Below are positions 29,163 through 38,298 of a stretch of 64,000 bases of DNA, piece after piece (within the stretch, counting starts at the first letter, position 1; the number at the start of each line of letters is the position of its first letter). A program made the translations under genes and the position numbers. This DNA is from Acinetobacter sp. MB5 (GTDB lineage Bacteria; Pseudomonadota; Gammaproteobacteria; Pseudomonadales; Moraxellaceae): contig NZ_POVU01000008.1 of NCBI RefSeq assembly GCF_003261585.1, forward strand, positions 1 to 64,000, in the 5' to 3' direction. The notes beneath the pieces are model-generated. The model made no database searches, had not been told where the DNA came from, and worked only from the letters and a program-made list of their open reading frames with translations.

Positions 29163-29672
29163 ATGAACATAATGATGAAAACACTATTATCTACAGTAGC
29201 ATTCGTTGGTTTTGTTAGTATTGCGCATGCAGATAATGGTCCAAACCGTCATCACCGGTGTAATTTTAATGAGTTATGCACCAGTGCAGATATTCCAGTT
29301 GAACTAGCTGTAGATCCGGGCTGTGAATTAACTGTAGACACCAGTGCAATCACATTGACAGATCCGAATAATACAGGCACAGCAACACAATCGCGTAACT
29401 TTAATGTCAAAGCAAATTATGCTTATAAAATTAAAGTTGATACAGATCATCATGCAAGTGATACAACAACAAACCTAACATTTGGTTCTGATACAGTCTT
29501 GACCACTGTTTCTACAAGTGGTGGTTTATCTGCCTTAGGACAAATATATAATAAATCAATGCCATCTGCTGCTGGTGATGATTATACTGCCACTTTCACA
29601 ACAGCAGAAGATTTCTCTACAAAACCAGTTGGAACTTATACAGATACTTATCATATCTATATTTACTTTTGA
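29163..29672 (+). CDS. major pilin subunit of a chaperone-usher pilus
   Basis: A 169-residue secreted protein. The signal peptide ends near residue 23 (VSIAHA). The mature part starts DNGPNRHHRC, contains three cysteines in the first third, and ends in alternating strand residues (GTYTDTYHIYIYF) as in Csu/spore-coat-U-type and CS1-type pilins. Its place as the first gene before chaperone and usher, its strong ribosome site, and the hairpin behind it all suggest the highly expressed main subunit. The exact pilin family is uncertain. Confidence 0.7.
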   Translation: MNIMMKTLLSTVAFVGFVSIAHADNGPNRHHRCNFNELCTSADIPVELAVDPGCELTVDTSAITLTDPNNTGTATQSRNFNVKANYAYKIKVDTDHHASDTTTNLTFGSDTVLTTVSTSGGLSALGQIYNKSMPSAAGDDYTATFTTAEDFSTKPVGTYTDTYHIYIYF

Positions 29673-29698
29673 TCTGGAATTTTAATTTGAATAAAATC

Positions 29699-29732
29699 TG
29701 AGTTCTATCAAAATTAATTTTGATAGAACTCA
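29699..29732 (+). promoter_or_regulatory. 34-base perfect palindrome between pilin and chaperone genes
   Basis: TGAGTTCTATCAAAATT is followed immediately by its exact reverse complement. In RNA it would form a hairpin with about 14-15 pairs. It lies 27 bases behind the pilin stop and 74 bases before the chaperone. It probably terminates part of the transcription or stabilises the pilin mRNA, giving excess pilin over chaperone and usher. Confidence 0.7.
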
Positions 29733-29805
29733 TTATTATAATTTTGTTAAATAAAAAATTAACTATGAAATTAAACTAATCAAAAATATATAAAGGATGA
29801 AAAAA

Positions 29806-30507
29806 ATGAAAAAATGGATATCTATCTTCTTGTTAATGTTACTGATGATGCAGACGCTATGGGCTGGACTTCGTATAATTCCATTGCAGATGTATATTTC
29901 AGATAAAAAGCAGCAAAGAAGTACATCAATCATGTTGACTTCAAAAGGAATGCCAGAAGCTAAAATTTTTGAAGTTTCGGCTGCAAAATGGTCGCAAAAT
30001 GAGAAAGGTGAGGATATTTTAGAGCCAGATTCGAGTATTATTATAAATCCTAAAAACTTTGTATTAAAACCGGATTCAAAACAAATTGTAAGAGTGGGTT
30101 TTAGTAAAATGCCAAATTTGGGAGAAAAGGAAGGAACATGGCGAATTATTTTTTCAGAAGTTCCACCTGCATTATCTAATAATACAATTGGTTTTTTGCT
30201 TAACGTTTCAGTTCCACTCTTTGTTGGTAAGCAAAGTCCAGTGGATTTAAAAATTACTCCAAAATATGAAGATAATGGGTTCACTGTTAATATGAAGAAT
30301 AATGCAGATTCGCATATTCAGATCTTAGAAATGAGCTTAGTTGATGAAAATAAAAAAGAAATTTCAGCAATTCATGATATGAAATATTTGTTAACGAAAC
30401 AAGAATATGATTTTAAATTTCCTCAGATAAAATCAAGAAATACAAATAAAATTTTAATAAAAACAGATAAAAGTGAAAAACCATTGGAGTTTAAACTTAA
30501 GGAATAG
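29806..30507 (+). CDS. periplasmic pilus chaperone (PapD family)
   Basis: Predicted 233-residue periplasmic protein with a signal peptide (WISIFLLMLLMMQTLWA). Two immunoglobulin-like domains follow: domain 1 has LRIIPLQMYISD, RSTSIMLTSKG and SKQIVRVGFSK; NTIGFLLNVSVPLFVG is the family's G1-strand region near residue 125. It would cap pilin subunits in the periplasm and hand them to the usher. I prefer ATG 29806, which is eight bases behind AAAGGA; ATG 29797 overlaps that site. The usher gene follows after three bases. Confidence 0.82.
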   Translation: MKKWISIFLLMLLMMQTLWAGLRIIPLQMYISDKKQQRSTSIMLTSKGMPEAKIFEVSAAKWSQNEKGEDILEPDSSIIINPKNFVLKPDSKQIVRVGFSKMPNLGEKEGTWRIIFSEVPPALSNNTIGFLLNVSVPLFVGKQSPVDLKITPKYEDNGFTVNMKNNADSHIQILEMSLVDENKKEISAIHDMKYLLTKQEYDFKFPQIKSRNTNKILIKTDKSEKPLEFKLKE

Positions 30508-30510
30508 ACA

Positions 30511-32811
30511 ATGAAAAAAATGATTATGATCATCAATGGATTGGTTATTTGTTCATTTGTTCATGCAGGGGGAGGAGTAGATAATGAACAAGTTTTGGTA
30601 GATGTTTGGCTCAATGGCGTTGATCGAAATGTAGAAACAGTATTGCTTAAAGATAATAACCAACTTTATGTGGAGTGTAGTGTACTAAATGAGTTGGAGG
30701 TGAAAATGGAATTTTTTCAAAACCATCCGAGTCAAAAGCAATATTGCTTGGTGAGCTCATCTTCAGTGACTTCTGAGTTAGATATGGGCTTGCAGGCGGT
30801 AAAAATTAATGTTCCTCCAGAGTACTTTTCTGGATTTTTAACAAAGGGAAAGCTATCGGTACCAAACAAAGCTAGCTTTGGTGGTTTTTTAAACTATGAC
30901 TTTTATTTCGATAAGTCTACAAACTCGCATAGTTTCAATAATTTGTATGAATTAGGTTTTTTTAAAGATTATTGGATGTTTAAAAACTCTGTGATTTACA
31001 GAGATCAGGTTAATAGTGGTGAGGAATCAGTCGTTCGGTTGAATACTGAGTTTAGTCTTGATTTTCCAGAGAATTATACTCGGTTGATATTGGGAGATAC
31101 TACAACAGTCTATAATCCTTTGGCGAGTTCTTTTCGTTTTGGAGGGGTGAGCTTTGGGACCAACTATAATGAACGTTCTGATTTTATTTACTGGAATTCT
31201 CCAATATTGAGGGGGAGTGCTGTAGTTCCTTCTATTGTTGATTTATATATCAACGGAACGCGAATTTATAGGCAAAACGTTACTCCTGGTGATTATGTAT
31301 TACAAACTGGTGCTAATATTCAAGAGTCTGGAAATGCACAGATTGTCGTACAGGACGTGCTTGGAAATCGGAGTGTACAAAATTTTCCAATTCTAATTAA
31401 TAATCGATTATTACAAACGGGTTTAAATGATTATAATATTTCGATAGGTAAGATACGTTATAATTATGATTATAATAGTTCGGACTACCGTGAATTCTTT
31501 TCAAGTGTTTATTTTCGACGTGGTATAACTGATAAAACAACTTTAGGTTTTACAGCAGAATATAGCTCAGATATTCAGACTGCTGGTTTAATGTGGACCC
31601 AAGCAGCTCCCAAATTTGCTTTATTTGATTTTTCTGCAATGGGAAGTCATGGACATGGTGAAAATGGTTATGCATTTGGTGCATCAGTCAGTCGTACTTT
31701 TCAGAAGTTTTCATTTGGATTAAGCTCTCGTTATTCATCAAAAAAATTCCAGTCATTAGGTTATACTGATTCAACAAGTATTCCTGAATTTGATAATTTA
31801 GCTTATTTAAGTTTTTATAATATTCCATTTTTTGATAGTGTAAATTTAAATTATATTGATCGACGATATTATAAAGATGCAGTCTATGGTTCACCAAATA
31901 CAAAGTTACTTAATGTAAGTGTTTCAAAAACTATTACTCCTCGAATTAGCTTAATGCTAACTTATTTTAAAGATTTTGGTGATATTCCAAAGGATGGAGC
32001 TTATCTTGCATTGAGATTTAATCTGGATAATAAGGCTGTCTATTTTAATCAGTCAGTTGATGGGGATACTCGGATTGATTTTTCACGAACATCATCGGAG
32101 CAAAATGGTTTTGATTATTCTGTGGGTGCAAATCGAAGTAATGGTGAGATGGGCTATAATGCATCCGGAATGTTAAGAACATCTTATGGTGATTTACGAG
32201 TTCTTTATAATCAAGATCAAAAATACTATGATACTCAGTTAGATTATAAAGGAGCTTTGGTTTGGTTAGATAATCAGTTTAATTTTACAAAGGCAGTTGA
32301 TAATGCCTTTGCTTTAGTTAAAGTTTCTGATTATAAGGATATTGAGGTTTATCGCTCATTGGTTCCAGTTGGAAAAACCAAAAAAAATGGTTATTTCTTT
32401 ATTCATGATATATTGCCATATATCACATATGACCTATCTTTTAATCAAGATCAAATTCCTATTGAAAGTAAACTTGAGGGTTCAACTAAAAAACTGATTG
32501 CCCTTGATCAACGGGGGTATTTCTTTGATTTTCCAATTTATCAAACCAAGCAAGTTGTTGTTAAACTTTTAAATACCAAGAATGAAATTTTGCCGAGAGC
32601 AACAGAAGTTTATTTGGATGATAATCAGGATGAGATTTATCCAGTAGATGTTGTGGGTAATGTGTATTTATACGGATTATTGCCAAATCATCAATATCAC
32701 CTTAAAGCAAAAATAGGGGAGGACTCGTACTGCACCAGTGAATTGGATGTACCTGCACAAACTAAGGAAAGTAGTGATTCAGAAAAACCACTGGAGCTTA
32801 TATGCAAGTGA
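30511..32811 (+). CDS. outer-membrane pilus usher protein
   Basis: A 766-residue usher that forms the secretion pore. The signal peptide ends near VHAGGG. The N-terminal periplasmic domain (LVDVWLNGVDRN) is followed by a beta-barrel with LGDTTTVYNPLASSFRFGGVSFGTNY and the plug-domain stretch IVDLYINGTRIYRQNVTPGDY. A C-terminal domain contains YDLSFNQDQIPIE. It is shorter than many ushers (about 800-860 residues). Codon use is AT-biased, as in the whole pilus operon. AGGAATAGACA precedes the ATG. Confidence 0.88.
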   Translation: MKKMIMIINGLVICSFVHAGGGVDNEQVLVDVWLNGVDRNVETVLLKDNNQLYVECSVLNELEVKMEFFQNHPSQKQYCLVSSSSVTSELDMGLQAVKINVPPEYFSGFLTKGKLSVPNKASFGGFLNYDFYFDKSTNSHSFNNLYELGFFKDYWMFKNSVIYRDQVNSGEESVVRLNTEFSLDFPENYTRLILGDTTTVYNPLASSFRFGGVSFGTNYNERSDFIYWNSPILRGSAVVPSIVDLYINGTRIYRQNVTPGDYVLQTGANIQESGNAQIVVQDVLGNRSVQNFPILINNRLLQTGLNDYNISIGKIRYNYDYNSSDYREFFSSVYFRRGITDKTTLGFTAEYSSDIQTAGLMWTQAAPKFALFDFSAMGSHGHGENGYAFGASVSRTFQKFSFGLSSRYSSKKFQSLGYTDSTSIPEFDNLAYLSFYNIPFFDSVNLNYIDRRYYKDAVYGSPNTKLLNVSVSKTITPRISLMLTYFKDFGDIPKDGAYLALRFNLDNKAVYFNQSVDGDTRIDFSRTSSEQNGFDYSVGANRSNGEMGYNASGMLRTSYGDLRVLYNQDQKYYDTQLDYKGALVWLDNQFNFTKAVDNAFALVKVSDYKDIEVYRSLVPVGKTKKNGYFFIHDILPYITYDLSFNQDQIPIESKLEGSTKKLIALDQRGYFFDFPIYQTKQVVVKLLNTKNEILPRATEVYLDDNQDEIYPVDVVGNVYLYGLLPNHQYHLKAKIGEDSYCTSELDVPAQTKESSDSEKPLELICK

Positions 32812-32823
32812 TGGAGAAATCTC

Positions 32824-33234
32824 ATGAAAAGGTTATGTATTTTTTGTCTAACTTATTGTGTGTTGAGCATGACCTATGCTGCTTCGTGTTCAGTAAGTGG
32901 TGTGACGGAACCAATGATGAGGTTGGCAAATTATTATCATAGCCAATCTGCAACTTCATTTACTGTGAATTGTGATCAAGGATATTCAATTCGCTTTAGT
33001 AGTATGAATTTATATAGTACAGATGGTGCCAGCTTTCTATCAAATGGACCTAATAAAATTAGAACGAGAATGACGGTTTCGGGACCCGTAGGAAATTTAT
33101 GGAATGTACCATTGACTGCAAATACTACGGGGACTAATCGGTATATTATCTCTGTTCATTTGGAAGAAGAGCCAAAGGTTAGTACACCCGCAGGCATTTA
33201 TCGAGATGTGATTTATGTTAATTTATCTTTCTAA
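32824..33234 (+). CDS. SCPU-type minor pilin, possible tip subunit
   Basis: A 136-residue secreted protein with a signal peptide ending near residue 19 (MTYAASC) and one spore-coat-U-like domain: CSVSGVTEP, ATSFTVNCDQGYSIRF, and the terminal AGIYRDVIYVNLSF strand. In archaic chaperone-usher operons the last gene usually encodes the tip. Here it is a single domain, unlike the two-domain adhesins of Csu. It therefore could be a minor subunit. GGAG lies upstream of the ATG, 12 bp after the usher. Confidence 0.68.
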   Translation: MKRLCIFCLTYCVLSMTYAASCSVSGVTEPMMRLANYYHSQSATSFTVNCDQGYSIRFSSMNLYSTDGASFLSNGPNKIRTRMTVSGPVGNLWNVPLTANTTGTNRYIISVHLEEEPKVSTPAGIYRDVIYVNLSF

Positions 33235-33241
33235 TTTTTGG

Positions 33242-33279
33242 TGATACCTGTTTCATTAAAAGATGCAGGTATCATTTTT
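33242..33279 (+). terminator. intrinsic terminator of the pilus operon
   Basis: TGATACCTG and CAGGTATCA form a 9-bp stem with a 15-base loop, followed by TTTTT. Confidence 0.85.
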
Positions 33280-33415
33280 ATCTTTATGAAAATATAAAAG
33301 ATCAACTAACAAAAAATACCTTACTCTGTCAAAAAAGCGTCATTGACTGATCATTAAATTGCAAGAAACTTCACCTAGAGTAGTCGTAATAAAACAACAA
33401 AATTATGGTGGAACT

Positions 33416-34675
33416 ATGCTCATGCCATCGACTGCTGCATTGAAACGCCAGTTAGATATGCCGTTTAGGTTTAAGTTTAAACGTGTTCAGAAGGAATCTG
33501 TACAAGAACGGACTGTCGAACAACTGATTCGCCCAAAACTCAAAATTGCAATTGTTACCGAAACATGGCCACCTGAAATCAATGGTGTTGCGCTCTCATT
33601 GATGCATTTGTCTGAAGGATTGCAACAACAAGGGCATAAAATTTTACTAATTCGCCCTGAACAAAGTCATAGCTATAGTCGGTTTCAGCCTGATCAGGAA
33701 TGTTTGGTAGCAGCGCATAAAATTCCAAAATATCCAACTTTGCAGTTTGGTCGACCTCAATGGAATAAGGTGGCTAAAGCAATTGAACAGTTTCAGCCTG
33801 ATGTGGTGCATATAGTTACTGAGGGGCCACTGGGGTTGTTGGCATTGCAAGTTGCTAAAATGAAGAAAATTGCGGTATCTAGTGGTTTTCATTCACCATT
33901 TCAAGAGTTTAGTCGGTTTTTTGATTTGGCTTTTTTGGTTAAGCCGATTCAGCATTATTTACGCTGGTTTCATAACAATACCGATTTAACTTGTGTGCCG
34001 AGTCAGGATACAGCGCGTGCTTTAAAAGCTTATGGTGTGACTTGTCCAATTCAGGTCATTAGTCGCGGTGTTGATCATCGGCTATTTTCGCCAGAACATC
34101 GCTCTGAGAATCTTCGTGAGCATTGGGGTGTTGATAGTCAGACTAAGGTTCTCCTGTATGTTGGACGCCTGTCTCCTGAGAAAGAGATTCATGTGTTGAT
34201 TGAAGGTTATTTACAAGCACGCTTTCAGCAACAAGCCGTCCAGTTGGTTATTGTTGGAGATGGGCCGGATCGGGAGCGCTTACAGCAACTTGACCCAGAA
34301 CAACAAGTGATCTTTATGGGAAATCTGACAGGACAGCGTCTTGCAGAAGCTTATGCTAGTAGTGATGTCTTTGTATTTGCAAGTCGAGTAGAAACTTTTG
34401 GAAATGTGGTGCTTGAGGCAATGGCAAGTGGATTGCCTGTATTGACATACGACTATGCATGTGCGCATGCTTATGTGCAGGATCAATTGTCTGGGTGGTT
34501 ACTCGACATAAAAGACGAGCTGGGTTTTTTACAGCGCATGCAAGATTTACCAACCATAGCCCAGTTGCATTTAATGGGGCAGCAGGCACGTATGCAAGTT
34601 AAAGACGCAGGCTGGCAAAGACCTGTACAGCAATTTGAACAGGCATTGTATGGGCTGGTCATGAGTGAGAATTAA
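33416..34675 (+). CDS. glycosyltransferase family 4 (MgtA/PimB-like)
   Basis: Predicted 419-residue GT-B fold glycosyltransferase, started at ATG 33416 (MLMPSTAALKRQ), which has GGTGG upstream. The N-terminal acceptor domain begins with IAIVTETWPPEINGVALSL near residue 50. The nucleotide-sugar domain has GVDHRLFSPE, LLYVGRLSPEKE, and the E-x7-E motif in ETFGNVVLEAMASGLPVL near residue 340. It resembles enzymes that transfer mannose or sulfoquinovose to diacylglycerol. The following gene is a PAP2 phosphatase, suggesting a shared role in membrane lipids. Substrates are not determined. Confidence 0.85.
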   Translation: MLMPSTAALKRQLDMPFRFKFKRVQKESVQERTVEQLIRPKLKIAIVTETWPPEINGVALSLMHLSEGLQQQGHKILLIRPEQSHSYSRFQPDQECLVAAHKIPKYPTLQFGRPQWNKVAKAIEQFQPDVVHIVTEGPLGLLALQVAKMKKIAVSSGFHSPFQEFSRFFDLAFLVKPIQHYLRWFHNNTDLTCVPSQDTARALKAYGVTCPIQVISRGVDHRLFSPEHRSENLREHWGVDSQTKVLLYVGRLSPEKEIHVLIEGYLQARFQQQAVQLVIVGDGPDRERLQQLDPEQQVIFMGNLTGQRLAEAYASSDVFVFASRVETFGNVVLEAMASGLPVLTYDYACAHAYVQDQLSGWLLDIKDELGFLQRMQDLPTIAQLHLMGQQARMQVKDAGWQRPVQQFEQALYGLVMSEN

Positions 34676-34713
34676 GTAAATTCATCTTTATCATCTTCGA
34701 TGGGGAGCGGGTT

Positions 34714-35268
34714 ATGACAAATTTTCAGCGAGCTAAGTTATACATTTTGGCACTTGATTTAAAAGGGTGCTTGTACCTGAATCATTTTTCCCACTCACAA
34801 GGCGTGAGTCAGTTTTTTAAAGTGATTAGTCGTTTAGGTGATGGTTGGTTTTGGTATGTCATGCTCAGTATTGTTTGGTTGAGTCATGGTTTTACTTATT
34901 TGACTAAAATCGCTTATTTAATTGTGGCAGGCTCAGTCGGAACCTTACTCTATAAATTGCTCAAGCATAAGACTGTTCGCCCAAGACCTTATCAGGTGCA
35001 TCAGGTGATAGTTTTGGGTGAGCGTCCGCTGGATCATTTTAGTTTTCCATCTGGACATACCTTGCATGCGGTGCTGGCAACCACAGTTCTTGGATACATT
35101 CAGCCGATTCTACTGATTTGCATGTTGCCATTTACGCTCTTGGTTGCACTTTCGCGCATGGTGCTGGGTTTGCACTATCCGACTGATGTAATTATTGGTG
35201 CCATTTTAGGTGGTACGGTGGCATGGGGGGTAATTTCCTGTGCGCCAATTTTTAATCTGGTGTTGTAA
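34714..35268 (+). CDS. PAP2-family membrane phosphatase
   Basis: A 184-residue integral-membrane protein with about five hydrophobic segments. All three PAP2 motifs are present: KHKTVRPRP near residue 88, FPSGHTLHA near residue 110, and SRMVLGLHYPTD near residue 148 with the catalytic histidine. Such enzymes dephosphorylate phosphatidic acid, phosphatidylglycerol phosphate or undecaprenyl pyrophosphate. It lies 38 bp after the glycosyltransferase gene. Confidence 0.9.
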   Translation: MTNFQRAKLYILALDLKGCLYLNHFSHSQGVSQFFKVISRLGDGWFWYVMLSIVWLSHGFTYLTKIAYLIVAGSVGTLLYKLLKHKTVRPRPYQVHQVIVLGERPLDHFSFPSGHTLHAVLATTVLGYIQPILLICMLPFTLLVALSRMVLGLHYPTDVIIGAILGGTVAWGVISCAPIFNLVL

Positions 35269-35322
35269 AACCTAGGTTGAGATTTTAAAGTAGCCACAGC
35301 TATACACAGACTAGGATAGATG

Positions 35323-35523
35323 ATGGGCTTACGTTGGACAGATACAATCGATATCGCAATTGAATTACTGGAAGCACATCCAGATGTAGATCCACAGTGG
35401 GTTCGCTTCACGGATTTACACGCATGGATTTGTGCATTACCTGATTTTAGTGATGATCCAAATAAGTCAACAGAAGGCTTGCTTGAAGCCATTCAGATGG
35501 CTTGGATTGATGAAAGTAACTAA
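35323..35523 (+). CDS. iscX: iron-sulfur cluster assembly protein IscX
   Basis: A 66-residue acidic protein with the IscX pattern: GLRWTDTIDIAIELLEAHPDVDP, then FTDLHAWICALPDFSDDP, ending EAIQMAWIDE. In E. coli IscX binds the cysteine desulfurase IscS and iron and tunes cluster assembly. It is usually the last gene of isc; here it stands alone between a PAP2 gene and ndk. I choose the second of two adjacent ATGs because AGGA is six bases upstream. Confidence 0.93.
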   Translation: MGLRWTDTIDIAIELLEAHPDVDPQWVRFTDLHAWICALPDFSDDPNKSTEGLLEAIQMAWIDESN

Positions 35524-35582
35524 AAATAGTTAAAAACCCAAACTTTTACATTTTCTTAGCTGATTATTCCGATTGACATCGG

Positions 35583-35588
35583 TATAAT
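35583..35588 (+). promoter_or_regulatory. candidate -10 element of ndk
   Basis: A consensus TATAAT in GGTATAATGCGG lies 44 bases before the ndk start. No good -35 sits at the ideal distance; TTGACA occurs only four bases upstream of it. AAGGAG serves as the ribosome site. Confidence 0.45.
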
Positions 35589-35631
35589 GCGGCAAAAATT
35601 TATCCTGATTTTTTGAGTTAAGGAGCCAGAC

Positions 35632-36063
35632 ATGGCAATTGAACGTACTTTATCTATCGTAAAACCAGACGCTGTTGCTAAAAACCACATCGGTGACATT
35701 TTTGCTCGTTTTGAAAAAGCTGGCTTAAAAATCGTTGCAACTAAAATGAAACACCTTTCTCAAGCTGAAGCTGAAGGTTTCTACGCTGAGCACAAAGAAC
35801 GTGGTTTCTTTGCTGACCTAGTTGCGTTCATGACTTCTGGTCCAGTGGTTGTTTCTGTTCTTGAAGGTGAAAACGCAGTTCTTGCTCACCGTGAAATCTT
35901 GGGCGCTACAAACCCTAAAGAAGCTGCTCCTGGTACAATCCGTGCAGATTTCGCTGTAAGCATCGATGAAAATGCTGCTCATGGTTCTGACTCAGTAGCA
36001 TCTGCTGCTCGCGAAGTTTCTTACTTCTTCGCTCAAACTGAAGTTTGCCCACGCACTCGTTAA
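35632..36063 (+). CDS. ndk: nucleoside diphosphate kinase
   Basis: A 143-residue enzyme that transfers phosphate between nucleoside di- and triphosphates via a phosphohistidine. It has [18 protein letters not shown] at the N-terminus, the [15 protein letters not shown] loop, and the catalytic histidine in [12 protein letters not shown] near residue 118. It has its own AAGGAG ribosome site and a strong terminator, so it is a single transcript. Confidence 0.98.
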   Translation: MAIERTLSIVKPDAVAKNHIGDIFARFEKAGLKIVATKMKHLSQAEAEGFYAEHKERGFFADLVAFMTSGPVVVSVLEGENAVLAHREILGATNPKEAAPGTIRADFAVSIDENAAHGSDSVASAAREVSYFFAQTEVCPRTR

Positions 36064-36075
36064 TCGAGACACTTC

Positions 36076-36113
36076 AAACCAGATAAGTGTTATAATGCTT
36101 ATCTGGTTTTTTT
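36076..36113 (+). terminator. intrinsic terminator of ndk
   Basis: AAACCAGATAAG and CTTATCTGGTTT form a 12-bp stem with a ten-base loop and a T-run. Confidence 0.93.
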
Positions 36114-36183
36114 ATTCTTGAAAATCTCTTGGCTAAAATACGGCCGTTCTTGTTTTTTCTTTGACATTGTTTAGGTAATACAC

Positions 36184-37419
36184 ATGGCTCTTGAAGCAGT
36201 TGGTTCATCTTTGGTTGTGGATGGACAAGACAACACCGCCACATTGCATCAGCCTGCGAATTCAGTGCAAAAAGTTAACTTACTTGGCATGTCACGGGCA
36301 GAACTCGAAAAATTCTTTGAAGATTTGGGCGAAAAAAAGTTTCGCGCAGGTCAGGTCATGAAATGGATTCATCAGTTCTTTGTGACTGATTTTGCTGAAA
36401 TGACCAATATTTCAGGTAAACTTCGAGAAAAACTCGAGTCGCTTTGTGAAATTAAAGCACCTGAAGTTGTTCACCGTAATTACTCAAAAGATGGCACACG
36501 TAAATGGGTGTTCCGCGTGGGTGAGGGTGAAGGCTCTCTGGTTGAAACCGTATTGATTCCTGCGGAAGACAAAACAGGTTCACGTAAGACCTTGTGTATT
36601 TCATCACAAGTGGGCTGTGCACTGGATTGTTCATTTTGTTCAACAGGGAAACAAGGCTTTCAACGAGATTTGACCCCAGCCGAAATTATTGGTCAGCTGT
36701 GGATGGCAAACTTCTCTTATATGGAAGAGGTGCCTGTAGCAGAGCGCGAACGCTCAGTGACTAATGTGGTGATGATGGGTATGGGTGAGCCATTGCTCAA
36801 CTACGATGCCGTATTAAGTTCAATGCGCATTATGCTGGATGACTTTGCTTATGGCATGTCCAAGCGTCGTGTGACTTTGTCCACTTCGGGGGTTGTGCCA
36901 AAAATTGATCAGTTGGCGCAAGATATTGATGTGGCTCTCGCCATTTCTTTACATGCACCAAATGATGAACTGCGTAACGAGCTTGTACCTATCAATAAAA
37001 AATATCCGTTAGAACAACTCATTACAGCTTGTCAGCGTTATATTGGTAAAGATGGTAATGAAAGTGCACGTAAGCACGTCACAATTGAATATGTCATGTT
37101 GGATGGTGTCAATGACCAACCTGAACATGCACAGCAGTTATTGAAATTATTAAAGAATTTACCAAGTAAAATTAACCTGATTCCTTTCAATCCGTTCCCG
37201 CATGCACCTTACGGTCGCTCAAGTCGTAACCGTATTATTGCATTCCAAAAAACTTTGTCAGATGCTGGCTTTGTCTGTACTATTCGTCAGACACGTGGCG
37301 ATGATATCGATGCTGCATGTGGTCAACTGGTTGGTCAAGTGGCAGACCGTACCCGCCGCGCAGCACAGTGGCAAAAGAAAATCGCTGAAAAAAATGAGAT
37401 TATACGCTCAAAAGGATAA
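36184..37419 (+). CDS. rlmN: 23S rRNA (adenine2503-C2)/tRNA methyltransferase RlmN
   Basis: A 411-residue radical SAM enzyme that methylates C2 of A2503 in 23S rRNA and A37 in some tRNAs. The [4Fe-4S] motif is [11 protein letters not shown] near residue 142. [12 protein letters not shown] near residue 201, [17 protein letters not shown] near residue 260, and the catalytic cysteine in the C-terminal DIDAACGQL follow. An N-terminal ~30-residue extension precedes the [13 protein letters not shown] start of the domain. First of a run of co-directional genes to der, the conserved rlmN-pilF-rodZ-ispG-hisS-yfgM-bamB-der order. Confidence 0.97.
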   Translation: MALEAVGSSLVVDGQDNTATLHQPANSVQKVNLLGMSRAELEKFFEDLGEKKFRAGQVMKWIHQFFVTDFAEMTNISGKLREKLESLCEIKAPEVVHRNYSKDGTRKWVFRVGEGEGSLVETVLIPAEDKTGSRKTLCISSQVGCALDCSFCSTGKQGFQRDLTPAEIIGQLWMANFSYMEEVPVAERERSVTNVVMMGMGEPLLNYDAVLSSMRIMLDDFAYGMSKRRVTLSTSGVVPKIDQLAQDIDVALAISLHAPNDELRNELVPINKKYPLEQLITACQRYIGKDGNESARKHVTIEYVMLDGVNDQPEHAQQLLKLLKNLPSKINLIPFNPFPHAPYGRSSRNRIIAFQKTLSDAGFVCTIRQTRGDDIDAACGQLVGQVADRTRRAAQWQKKIAEKNEIIRSKG

Positions 37420-37440
37420 TAACCAACTGAGGTGTTTGGC

Positions 37441-38298
37441 GTGAAAAAAACGGTACAACATTGTGTGACATTATTTGGTTTAGGTCTCTTGGTAGTGAGT
37501 TTTCAGGGGTGTAGTACCCTGAGTTTATTGAAAAAAGATCAAACACCGACGTATGCTGATATTAGTACGCCAAGCGGTAAGTTTAAGCGAGATAAGAAAA
37601 AAGCTGCTGAAATTCGTGTGGAAATTGCAGCTGAATATTTGCGGACAGGTCAACTGGATGCGGCAAAACGTGCATTGGATGAAGTGTTTGAAGAAACTAG
37701 TCGCAATGTGCGGGCGAATATGCTGATGGCAGTGTTGCTACAGCAGGAAGGTAGTCCCGAAAATGTGGCGAAAGCCGAAGAATATTTTAAACGTGCAATT
37801 TCGATTGATCCCGAAGATGCACAAACGCGTAACAATTATGGGCGTTATCTGTTCCAGTTAGGGCGCTATAATGACGCGCTCGAACAACTCAAACTTGCAG
37901 CGACGACTTTGGGGTATGATCAGCGCGGGATGGCACTTGAAAATCTAGGTTTGACTTATATGAAACTAGGTGATGTGCCGAACGCTGAAAAAACATTCAG
38001 ACAGGCGTTGCAGGTGAATCAAAACTCAGCAGTTTCGATGGTAGAGTTGGCAGACATTTTTTACCTGCGCCAACAATTTGCGCTTGCAACAGAAGCGTAT
38101 GGTGATTATGTGCGTGTTGTTGGTGATAAAAACCAAAACGCACGAGGTCTATGGGTTGGTATTCGCGTTGCCCGCGCCAATGGCGATAATATGGGCATGC
38201 AAGTTTTGGTGAATCAATTGCGGGCTTTGTTCCCGAATAGCCAAGAATATCAACGTTATTTGCAATTACAGTACAGTACTGAGGCGGTATGGAAGTAA
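37441..38298 (+). CDS. pilF: type IV pilus assembly lipoprotein PilF/PilW
   Basis: Predicted 285-residue lipoprotein. The GTG at 37441 is preferred because GAGG lies upstream at proper spacing. The signal peptide ends in SFQGCSTLS with the lipidated cysteine near residue 24. The rest is TPR repeats: AAEYLRTGQLDAAKRAL, AEEYFKRAISIDPEDAQTRN, GRYNDALEQLKLA, GDVPNAEKTFRQAL. PilF helps the PilQ secretin assemble. The stop overlaps the rodZ-like start by ten bases. Confidence 0.9.
   Translation: MKKTVQHCVTLFGLGLLVVSFQGCSTLSLLKKDQTPTYADISTPSGKFKRDKKKAAEIRVEIAAEYLRTGQLDAAKRALDEVFEETSRNVRANMLMAVLLQQEGSPENVAKAEEYFKRAISIDPEDAQTRNNYGRYLFQLGRYNDALEQLKLAATTLGYDQRGMALENLGLTYMKLGDVPNAEKTFRQALQVNQNSAVSMVELADIFYLRQQFALATEAYGDYVRVVGDKNQNARGLWVGIRVARANGDNMGMQVLVNQLRALFPNSQEYQRYLQLQYSTEAVWK

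Noticed and set aside
29763..30284. 173-codon minus-strand ORF in the pilus chaperone
   Set aside because: It overlaps the chaperone gene fully, whose family match is clear; no domain or ribosome site supports the antisense frame.
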